Assembly (NCBI GenBank): GCA_030601015.1
Contig: JAUVUO010000080.1
Coordinates: 1-6,240, forward strand
From: Candidatus Omnitrophota bacterium
Lineage (GTDB): Bacteria > Omnitrophota > Gorgyraeia > Duberdicusellales > 4484-171
Reading direction: 5' to 3'
Length of the DNA: 6,240 bases
This document shows, one piece after another, positions 1 through 5,154 of the stretch. The position numbers and the translations under genes are program-made. The notes below the pieces were generated by a model. It made no database searches. It was given only the letters and a program-made list of their open reading frames with translations, and had not been told where the DNA came from. The stretch's first letter is position 1; every line of letters starts with the position of its first letter.

Positions 1-4
1 AAAA

Positions 5-1921
5 ATGAAAAAATTTATTCTATTAATAACACTCGTTTTCACTTTTACTGTTTCAGCACAAGATGAATCATTTGATTTTCCCCCCGATCCATATCTAAAT
101 GCTAATTTCCCGCCGATGCAGTTTGATGAACCAATTATTTCTGAAGAAGAAATAGTTGGTGAAGAATCTAAACACTTAGAAGAAAAAAAACATGATAAAA
201 CAAAAAAAGAGATTATTTCTGAAATAAAAACTATAGATTCAAAAATATATCTGGATTTTCGCGATGCTGATATAAGAGAAGTTGCCCGGGTTTTATCAAA
301 AATATCAGGAGTAAGCATATTGGTAAGTGAAGATGTAAAAGCAAATGTAACCTTAAATATAGAAGGCGTAACTTGGAGACGGGCTTTAGAATTGATACTC
401 AAAACTTATAATATCGCTAACATTGAAAAAGACAATTTTATAGTACTTATTTCTTATGACAAGATTCAACAAGAGCTCGATCAAACACCTTTAACAACAA
501 AAATCATTACTCTTAATTTCGTAGATATAGAAGCCGCAAAAAATTATCTTAAAGCAATTCTCAGCAGAAGGGGAACATTAGAAGGCGATTCCAGAACTAA
601 CAGTTTAATTATTACCGATGTACCTGATATAATAACTAAAGCTGAAAATATTGTTCATAATTTAGATATAAAAACTCCTCAGGTATTAATTGACGTCTTA
701 ATGGTAGATAAAAAAATCGAAGATGATTTTAATTTAGGTATTGACTGGAAGCTGAATGATGAAAATACGGACCACCCTACAAGAAGTATTGAACAATCCC
801 TTCTTACTTCCAATGCGACAATTACTCTAGCATACGGTAAAGCCATCTTAGATAGCGCTTTATTAACTTCAACCTTACAAGCATGGAAAGAAGACAGTAA
901 AGTTGATATCATAGCTAATCCCAAAATTATAACTATTGACAATAAAACCGCTGAAATAAACATTTCGGAACAGGTACCTTATACCTCAAAATCAGAAAGC
1001 ACTGATGGAGGTTCAACTCAATCAACTCAATTTAAAGATATCGGAATAATTTTAAAAGTTAAACCACATATAACTAAAGATGAGCATATAATAATGGAGA
1101 TAGAAACAGAACAAAGTTTTCTTGTCAAATTTGTTGGTTCATCTGAGGATCTACAGCCTCAAATAGATTCAAGAAAATCTAAAACTACAATGATGGTTAG
1201 AGACCACGAGACAGTAGTTATCGGCGGATTAAAGAAAAAAGATTCAACTACCACTGTCAATAAAGTGCCTGTTTTAGGGGATATCCCTTTTATTGGAAAA
1301 ATATTTAGAAAATTAACAATAGATGATACAGCAAAAGAACTCTTACTATTTGTAACCCCTATGATACTTAAAGATACCGATTCACCTACAAAATCAAAAA
1401 AAGAAAACACTATACAAAAGAAAAAAGATTTTGTTCATGAGAAAAAACTCGAAAAAGATTCCAGAAAAATGCTTTCTGTATCTTTTGAGAAACAATCAGA
1501 CGGCACAATAAAGGAAACACCGGAAAAAATCAAAATTCCGGTAGATGCCGGTGTAAAATCCACTATTAAAAAATTAGGCATTTTAGAAAAAATAAATGAC
1601 GTTAAAACAATTTCTGAAAAACCACCTGTCATCCCCACGTCTGACTCTAACATTAAAAAACCTATTTATAAAAAAGAAATTTTAACTGTAGAAGAAATCA
1701 TAGTTAAACCCACTACAAATAATTTAAAAGAAAAAAACCAAAAAATTCCGAAAAAAATAATCACTGATAATGATTCTACTTTTCAAAAATCTATAAATTC
1801 TTACAAAAAAGACACAGCGCCTGTCACTCCTACAGTTGAAAAAAATAAGGATATCAATGATTTACCAAATTTTTATAATTTAAATCTTTTACCAGTTAAA
1901 ACCCCAAATGAAGATAATTAA
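5..1921 (+). CDS. pilQ: Type IV pilus secretin, PilQ-like, with long charged C-terminal tail
   Basis: Outer-membrane secretin, the multimeric gated channel through which a type IV pilus leaves the cell. Residues 1-19 form a signal peptide (MKKF, hydrophobic core, cleavage near SAQ). Residues 20-78 are an acidic then lysine-rich linker. Residues about 81-151 match an STN (N0) domain (IYLDFRDADIREVARVLSKI). Residues about 165-232 match a Secretin_N (N1) ring domain. Residues about 295-455 are the secretin beta-barrel domain, with IIANPKI near 302, VPVLGDIPFIGKIF at 421-434 and the closing LLLFVTPMIL at 446-455. The last 183 residues (456-638) are Lys/Pro/Ser/Thr-rich and look disordered, unlike the short end of most PilQ proteins. 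No AMIN domain is visible ahead of STN. The ATG starts a sensible signal peptide, but only four bases precede it, so its ribosome site cannot be judged. The next gene starts inside its last codons and pilM follows, which favours PilQ over the type II secretin GspD. Confidence 0.9.
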   Translation: MKKFILLITLVFTFTVSAQDESFDFPPDPYLNANFPPMQFDEPIISEEEIVGEESKHLEEKKHDKTKKEIISEIKTIDSKIYLDFRDADIREVARVLSKISGVSILVSEDVKANVTLNIEGVTWRRALELILKTYNIANIEKDNFIVLISYDKIQQELDQTPLTTKIITLNFVDIEAAKNYLKAILSRRGTLEGDSRTNSLIITDVPDIITKAENIVHNLDIKTPQVLIDVLMVDKKIEDDFNLGIDWKLNDENTDHPTRSIEQSLLTSNATITLAYGKAILDSALLTSTLQAWKEDSKVDIIANPKIITIDNKTAEINISEQVPYTSKSESTDGGSTQSTQFKDIGIILKVKPHITKDEHIIMEIETEQSFLVKFVGSSEDLQPQIDSRKSKTTMMVRDHETVVIGGLKKKDSTTTVNKVPVLGDIPFIGKIFRKLTIDDTAKELLLFVTPMILKDTDSPTKSKKENTIQKKKDFVHEKKLEKDSRKMLSVSFEKQSDGTIKETPEKIKIPVDAGVKSTIKKLGILEKINDVKTISEKPPVIPTSDSNIKKPIYKKEILTVEEIIVKPTTNNLKEKNQKIPKKIITDNDSTFQKSINSYKKDTAPVTPTVEKNKDINDLPNFYNLNLLPVKTPNEDN

Positions 1922-2300
1922 ATTTGTAACACTATTAATATTAATCATAACCTCGTTCCCTGTTTTTTTATATTCTCAAAATAAAAAAATAAAAACTCTG
2001 GAAGTGATAGCTTATTACTATTATTCCAAAGATAATCTTTCTGAGGCGATTAAAGAATACAAAAATATATTAGAAATTGACCCTAATAACTTCAAAATCC
2101 ACTACAACCTCGGCATAATTTACGCGAAAAACAAAAATTATGATTTGGCAATAGAAGAACTAAAAGAAGCTCTGAATGGAAATCATAATGTAAAAAAAGA
2201 CGCGCTCTATAATTTAATTATAATATACGGTAAATATCTAAAAAATTCTGACATAGCCTACTTTTATTATGATCAATTCAACAAAGAAAAAAATAACTAA
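1908..2300 (+). CDS. Small exported TPR protein coupled to the secretin gene (possible pilotin or assembly factor)
   Basis: A 130-residue protein with a signal peptide or N-terminal anchor (residues 1-24, MKIIKF followed by a long Leu/Ile/Val core and cleavage possible near LYSQ). The rest consists of tetratricopeptide repeats: TPR1 at about 28-61 (LSEAIKEYKNILEIDPNN), TPR2 at about 62-95 (IHYNLGIIYAKNKNYDLAIE) and a degenerate third helix pair at 99-126. TPR units are protein-binding scaffolds, so a periplasmic adaptor role is likely. The start codon lies in the +1 frame within the last five codons of the secretin gene, a 14-base overlap, with no purine-rich ribosome site in front. This points to translational coupling and to a product used with the secretin. 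PilF/PilW and Tgl, which help PilQ reach or assemble in the outer membrane, are also TPR proteins, but they are lipoproteins and this protein has no lipobox cysteine. The exact function is not proven by sequence. Confidence 0.85.
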   Translation: MKIIKFVTLLILIITSFPVFLYSQNKKIKTLEVIAYYYYSKDNLSEAIKEYKNILEIDPNNFKIHYNLGIIYAKNKNYDLAIEELKEALNGNHNVKKDALYNLIIIYGKYLKNSDIAYFYYDQFNKEKNN

Positions 2301-2312
2301 AATTAAATAAAT

Positions 2313-3293
2313 ATGTCTAAAATTTTAACCGGCCTTGATATAGGTACTCATTCGATAAAATTAATTGAAGTGCTCAAGAAAAAGAAGGAAATAAAATTAA
2401 TTTCCTGCGGGCTTAAGCTCTTACCTAGACAAACTTCGATAGACGATAAAATTTTAATTCTAAAAGAATTATGTAACGATTTAAACATTTCTAATCGGCA
2501 GATAAACACCTCAATTGCCGGAAAAGAAGTTATAATAAGATATGACAATTTTCCATTTATGACAAAAAAATCTCTAATTCATTCATTAAAGTTTGAGCAT
2601 GAAAAATATATACCTTTTCCTTTAGACAAATGTATTGTAGATATAAATATCTTAAGTAAAAGCCCAAACAACAAAATAAATACTATAATCGTATCCGCCC
2701 AAAAATCATTTATTAATGGAAGGATAAATTTAATAAAAAAAGCTAACCTTACACCAATAAAAATAGGGATTGATTCTTTATGCCTTTACGAAATCTTCTC
2801 TCTAAGCCCTTTTTATTCAAAAAACAATTCTTATGTTCTTCTTGATATTGGAAAATCTTTTACAAACATACTGATTATTAATAAAGGAACTGTTGTTTTT
2901 TCCAGAGATATAAATATTGGCGGAGAAAATTTTACCATCTCAATTTCAGAACTGATGAGCATCCCGCTGAATAAAGCTGAACAAACAAAATACCAAATAG
3001 ATGAAGCCACCTTATTAGACGCTCTACAGCCTGATTTAAACTCTCTAATGAATGAAATTGAACTATCAATTGCCTATTCAAAAAAAAATAATTTTATAAG
3101 TGATTTGGAATGTATATATGTTTCAGGAGGTTCTTCAAAGCTTAAAGGATTAGTCAAAACTCTTGAAAACGGCTTAAATATAAAATCGTTTCTTTGGAAT
3201 CCTTTCATTAAACTGCAAAAAGATGAAGCCTTTGATATTTTAGATGATCATTATCAAGACCTAATCCTTGCATTAGGTATCGCCTTATCTTAA
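2313..3293 (+). CDS. pilM: Type IV pilus assembly protein PilM (actin-like ATPase)
   Basis: Cytoplasmic actin/FtsA-fold protein that docks on the N-terminal tail of PilN and forms the inner ring of the pilus machine. At 326 residues it is slightly shorter than the typical PilM of about 350. The nucleotide-binding signatures are intact: phosphate-1 loop at residues 7-16 (GLDIGTHSIK), phosphate-2 loop at 174-183 (YVLLDIGKSF) and adenosine motif at 269-278 (YVSGGSSKLK). The PilM family motif FEHEKYIPFPLD is at 94-105. There is no signal peptide, as expected. The gene starts 12 bases after the TPR gene stop, so it is almost certainly in the same operon. No Shine-Dalgarno sequence is seen in the A/T-only stretch before the ATG. 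Its partners pilN and pilO do not follow; the next 496 bases are repeats. Relatives such as EutJ or FtsA share the fold, but the YIPFPL motif and the secretin neighbour favour PilM. Confidence 0.92.
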   Translation: MSKILTGLDIGTHSIKLIEVLKKKKEIKLISCGLKLLPRQTSIDDKILILKELCNDLNISNRQINTSIAGKEVIIRYDNFPFMTKKSLIHSLKFEHEKYIPFPLDKCIVDINILSKSPNNKINTIIVSAQKSFINGRINLIKKANLTPIKIGIDSLCLYEIFSLSPFYSKNNSYVLLDIGKSFTNILIINKGTVVFSRDINIGGENFTISISELMSIPLNKAEQTKYQIDEATLLDALQPDLNSLMNEIELSIAYSKKNNFISDLECIYVSGGSSKLKGLVKTLENGLNIKSFLWNPFIKLQKDEAFDILDDHYQDLILALGIALS

Positions 3294-3307
3294 GAAAATA
3301 TTTTCTT
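3292..3307 (+). terminator. A/T-rich perfect palindrome overlapping the pilM stop codon, weak terminator candidate
   Basis: AAGAAAATATTTTCTT is a perfect 16-base palindrome that begins inside the pilM TAA codon. As RNA it could fold into a six-pair A/U-rich stem with a four-base loop, its right arm being a T-tract. It is the only candidate for ending the pilus operon before the repeat island, but the stem has just two G-C pairs and would be weak. It may be chance in such AT-rich DNA. Confidence 0.25.
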
Positions 3308-3352
3308 CAAACCTGTAAATCATAAATTAACATCGTGAATCGTACCTACAAT

Positions 3353-3379
3353 GGGACTGTTGCGAAATGCAACAATCCC
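3353..3379. repeat. Hairpin built from two TGTTGC words in inverted orientation
   Basis: GGGA-C-TGTTGC pairs with GCAACA-A-TCCC around a five-base GAAAT loop, giving ten base pairs with one C/A mismatch. The left arm plus loop (GGGACTGTTGCGAAAT) matches 13 of 16 positions of the word at 3462-3477 and 13 of 16 of the reverse complement of 3592-3607. It is therefore one member of a local repeat family. No T-run follows on the plus strand, so it is not a classical terminator. Confidence 0.7.
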
Positions 3380-3461
3380 TGATTCCAAAAATTGAAATCA
3401 TTAGCTTTTTCATCGGTGTAATCATTTTTTAATCGCTGAAATCTGGCGCTTATATTATTAT

Positions 3462-3607
3462 GGCGCTGTTGCAAAATAAGCTAAAAGTTTCATTCCCACA
3501 GAAATGCGAATCCAGAAAGTCAATAAAATCAATAGTTCTGGATTGTCCGGTCAAGCCAGACAATGACAAAAGGGTATTTCACAACACCGCCATTATGCAA
3601 CAGCCCC
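3462..3607. mobile_element. MITE-like element bounded by inverted CTGTTGC ends (inferred)
   Basis: The left end GGCGCTGTTGCAAAAT (3462-3477) and right end ATTATGCAACAGCCCC (3592-3607) are imperfect inverted repeats, with the shared core GCTGTTGCA exact. They bound about 146 bases with no transposase. The left end differs by one base from the IS26 (IS6 family) terminal repeat GGCACTGTTGCAAA as I recall it, which suggests a non-autonomous relic mobilised in trans. No convincing 8-base target duplication is seen: the left flank is ATTATTAT and the right flank CGCGCAAT. The boundaries may be wrong, or the hairpin at 3353-3379 may be the true outer end. The interior is a second, separate repeat type. 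Confidence 0.45.
3490..3566. repeat. Nested double-hairpin dispersed repeat (TCATTCCC...AATCCAGAA / TTCTGGATT...AATGA type)
   Basis: The outer arms TCATT (3490-3494) and AATGA (3562-3566) enclose two small hairpins: ATTCCCA/TGCGAAT (3492-3511, one mismatch) and ATTGTCCGG/CCAGACAAT (3542-3564, one mismatch, loop TCAAG). Between them AATCCAGAA (3509-3517) pairs with TTCTGGATT (3536-3544) across an 18-base centre. The whole unit is thus a palindrome of palindromes. This layout belongs to a class of intergenic repeats common in many bacterial genomes, whose chance translations read like SFPRKRESR...GNDK. The mismatches indicate a decayed copy. Read as RNA it could form a cruciform-like structure, but no function is shown by the sequence. 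Confidence 0.65.
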
Positions 3608-3638
3608 CGCGCAATATTAATTTATTAACACCCGTACA

Positions 3639-3652
3639 GCCTACCGGCAGGC
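3639..3652. repeat. REP-like GC palindrome
   Basis: GCCTACCGGCAGGC is a 14-base palindrome with one A/C mismatch pair around CCGG. It stands out in AT-rich DNA and resembles the GCCTGCCGGCAGGC type of extragenic palindrome found in many genomes. It is followed by GACTTAGCCTTGTCCCTAC, which looks like the decayed half of a GTAGGGACAAGGC repeat. Confidence 0.45.
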
Positions 3653-3733
3653 ATGACTTAGCCTTGTCCCTACAAACATTTTGTTTCTCTTCTTTTATTA
3701 TATTTGCCTAATATATTTTCTCTTTTTTCCCCC

Positions 3734-3746
3734 TAGCTGCGAGCTA
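3734..3746. repeat. Short hairpin TAGCT-GCG-AGCTA after a T6C5 tract
   Basis: A perfect five-pair stem with a three-base loop lies 43 bases past the protease stop on that gene's strand. On the plus strand the T-run (TTTTTTCCCCC) comes before the stem; on the minus strand an A-run follows it. Neither orientation has the stem-then-T order of an intrinsic terminator. It is recorded as structure only. Confidence 0.35.
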
Positions 3747-3760
3747 AGTACTAAAAACTA

Positions 3761-3774
3761 TATTCATATGAATA
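3761..3774 (-). terminator. Perfect palindrome TATTCATATGAATA, weak terminator candidate for the protease gene
   Basis: This is a 14-base perfect palindrome starting 15 bases beyond the stop codon of the minus-strand protease gene. Read in that gene's direction it is followed by TAGTTTTTAG, a short T-run, giving the stem-then-T order of an intrinsic terminator. The stem is only about five pairs (TATTC/GAATA) with one G-C pair, so it would be weak. A dimeric DNA-binding protein site is an alternative. Confidence 0.3.
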
Positions 3775-3789
3775 CAACGAAACGAACGA

Positions 3790-4938
3790 CTACGGGGTAA
3801 ATTCCTCGATAATTATCTTGCCATTTTTAGCATCTATTCTTATCATAAACTGCTTCAAAAAACTCATACCCAATAATCCTTCTAAATTAGAATTCTCTTC
3901 ATAATCTAAAACGGCTGCTTCTATGTTCTTACCTTCAATATCTCCAATTCTTAAACTTTTAATTTTAACAATATTAGCATTAACTTTTCGTCCATCAGCT
4001 AAAGTAATATAAATAGGCGATTCCCCTCTTATCATACCTATGCCTAATTTATCAGCAATATCTCTGGATATTACAACTAAGCTTGCCCCTGTATCTAAAA
4101 CAAAGTTTGCCTGAACTAAATCGTTTATAAGTACATTTACCATAATATTAGAACTTGAACCGGTAAAACTAATTGTATGAGTTGTGAAATCCTTTTTCAT
4201 CTTCATTAAAGCTTTTTGTACATTATCAAACAAAAGCAATTCATTGGTTTCATGTTTTTTTAAAACATATTCTTGCTCTAATCTCCTACTAAAAAAATTC
4301 AATTCATTAATATAAACTGTTATTTTCTTATCCAGAATTTGTGTACTTTTGACTAAAACATCTTTTTTGTTTTCTCTAAGTTTTATTTTTGCCTGCAATG
4401 AATTAAACTCTTTTATCAAAAAATTATACTCTCGCATATCGTTTTCCGGCCTAAAAACACTGAGTTTTTGACTAACTACGGTCAACTCATCGTTTAACTC
4501 AACAATCTCCTTTACATATTTGTCAATCCTGCTTTTCGCAAAATCTTTATTTTTTTTATTCTTTATAGCTTCGTTTCTTAAATCTTCTAATTTTTCAAAA
4601 CTTTCAATCATAATTTTTAAACTTCGAGGAGCATATTCCGGATGCCGAAAATACTCGTTTCTCCATTTTTTTCTAAGTTTAACTTGATCGCCAAAAGAAT
4701 ATTTTTCTATATTGAATATGTCTATTTTTTGCAAAACAATCTTTCCCGACCCTATATTTATTGTACAGCTTTCATTATTCTCTTCTTCAACAATACCTTC
4801 AATACTCTGTCCATTTTTTAAAAAAACTAAATCCGCGAACGAACATTCATGAAATACAATTGAAAAAAATATATACAAATAAAGAAAAAAATAAACTTTA
4901 TCTCTCATACTTTTAATATTATTACCCATATAATTCAT
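3790..4938 (-). CDS. Exported coiled-coil protein with C-terminal retropepsin-like aspartic protease domain
   Basis: A 382-residue predicted periplasmic protein. A signal peptide runs to about residue 35 (core VYFFLYLYIFFSIVF, cleavage near SFA/D). The Cys at 32 lacks lipobox context, so it is probably not a lipoprotein. Residues 36-80 form a small beta-rich segment (DLVFLKNGQSIEGIV). Residues about 95-230 are Lys/Glu-rich and predicted coiled coil. Residues about 255-382 form a retropepsin-like domain: catalytic DTGAS at 282-286, ADGRKV after it, and the hydrophobic-hydrophobic-Gly motif LLG at 355-357. With one DTG motif it should act as a dimer, as single-domain clan AA proteases do. The substrate is unknown. 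The ATG at 4938 has a possible GGAAA site about ten bases upstream, whereas Met11 (ATG at 4908-4906) would give a more standard signal peptide. The gene converges on pilM and diverges from the cyclase gene. No strong promoter is seen; TATTAT at 4970-4965 is a possible -10 without a good -35. Confidence 0.85.
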   Translation of the reverse strand: MNYMGNNIKSMRDKVYFFLYLYIFFSIVFHECSFADLVFLKNGQSIEGIVEEENNESCTINIGSGKIVLQKIDIFNIEKYSFGDQVKLRKKWRNEYFRHPEYAPRSLKIMIESFEKLEDLRNEAIKNKKNKDFAKSRIDKYVKEIVELNDELTVVSQKLSVFRPENDMREYNFLIKEFNSLQAKIKLRENKKDVLVKSTQILDKKITVYINELNFFSRRLEQEYVLKKHETNELLLFDNVQKALMKMKKDFTTHTISFTGSSSNIMVNVLINDLVQANFVLDTGASLVVISRDIADKLGIGMIRGESPIYITLADGRKVNANIVKIKSLRIGDIEGKNIEAAVLDYEENSNLEGLLGMSFLKQFMIRIDAKNGKIIIEEFTP

Positions 4939-5154
4939 TAAAAATTGTTTCCAACTAGATTTTTATAATATCATATATTCATTCGACAGACTACATATTT
5001 TCACTTTTTGTAAAGGGGATAAAGCATTAAATCCGGACGCGAATATCATAAAAATAATTAAAATTTACTACCATTTATTCTACTAAATTTTATCCCTGCA
5101 CCTTATTCCCTTAGACTATTGACTTTTTATATCAAATATGTTATTAATTTATTT
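4939..5154. other. Divergent intergenic region with an imperfect inverted repeat and repeat relic
   Basis: This region separates the start codons of the protease and cyclase genes and must carry both promoters. It contains GGGATAAA (5016-5023) and TTTATCCC (5089-5096), an exact 8-base inverted pair with 65 bases between. It also has GACAGACTACATATTTTCAC (4985-5004), which resembles one arm of the GGGGACAGACTAC... extragenic repeats I associate with REP-type elements in uncultured lineages. The opposing arm is not present, so any such element is decayed. Confidence 0.4.
5119..5147 (+). promoter_or_regulatory. Sigma-70-type promoter for the diguanylate cyclase gene, predicted leaderless
   Basis: TTGACT (5119-5124, five of six matches to TTGACA) and TATTAA (5142-5147, four of six matches to TATAAT) are separated by exactly 17 bases. 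A start seven or so bases after the -10 would fall at 5154-5156, essentially on the ATG at 5155. The transcript would therefore have little or no leader, which fits the lack of a Shine-Dalgarno sequence. Such boxes are not rare in AT-rich DNA, but the spacing and position are good. Confidence 0.55.

Larger units (their letters stand above)
3294..3789. other. Gene-free spacer: island of degenerate intergenic repeats
   Basis: This 496-base spacer lies between the convergent ends of pilM and the aspartic protease gene. It has no ORF with a recognisable domain. It contains at least six inverted-repeat structures (annotated separately) and is locally much richer in G+C than the genes on either side, for example at 3601-3660. 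It ends with a T/C-rich tract (3680-3733) and an irregular ACGAA/ACGAC microrepeat just before the protease stop. On the minus strand, 3350-3450 holds a short open stretch with no family resemblance that I recognise. The mixture of repeat types suggests repeated insertion and decay at a convergent gene junction, where insertion is harmless. Confidence 0.7.

Noticed and set aside
679..963. Minus-strand open frame of 94 codons inside the secretin gene, and similar ones at 1159-1410, 1435-1653 and 2348-2548
   Set aside because: They lie antisense to well-supported genes, show no domain or start signal, and arise easily opposite Lys/Asp/Ser-rich coding sequence.
5..1921. Type II secretion GspD or type III secretin as identity of the first gene
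   Set aside because: The single N1 domain after STN and the adjacent pilM favour PilQ; GspD normally has several Secretin_N repeats.
3460..3711. An 83-codon plus-strand open frame starting MALLQNKLKV in the spacer
   Set aside because: It runs straight through the inverted repeats. Its peptide (SFPQKCESRK, then LDCPVKPDNDK) is the familiar chance translation of dispersed palindromic repeats. It has no ribosome site or domain and is compositionally unlike its neighbours.
3734..3746. TAGCT-GCG-AGCTA hairpin as an intrinsic terminator
   Set aside because: The T-run lies on the wrong side of the stem on both strands.
3294..3789. CRISPR array in the repeat-rich spacer
   Set aside because: The repeats are of unequal spacing, in mixed orientation and of different types; there are no regular spacers and no cas gene.
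4843..4845. Lipoprotein processing at Cys32 of the aspartic protease
   Set aside because: The preceding residues FHE do not fit a lipobox; a normal signal peptidase I site near SFA is more likely.
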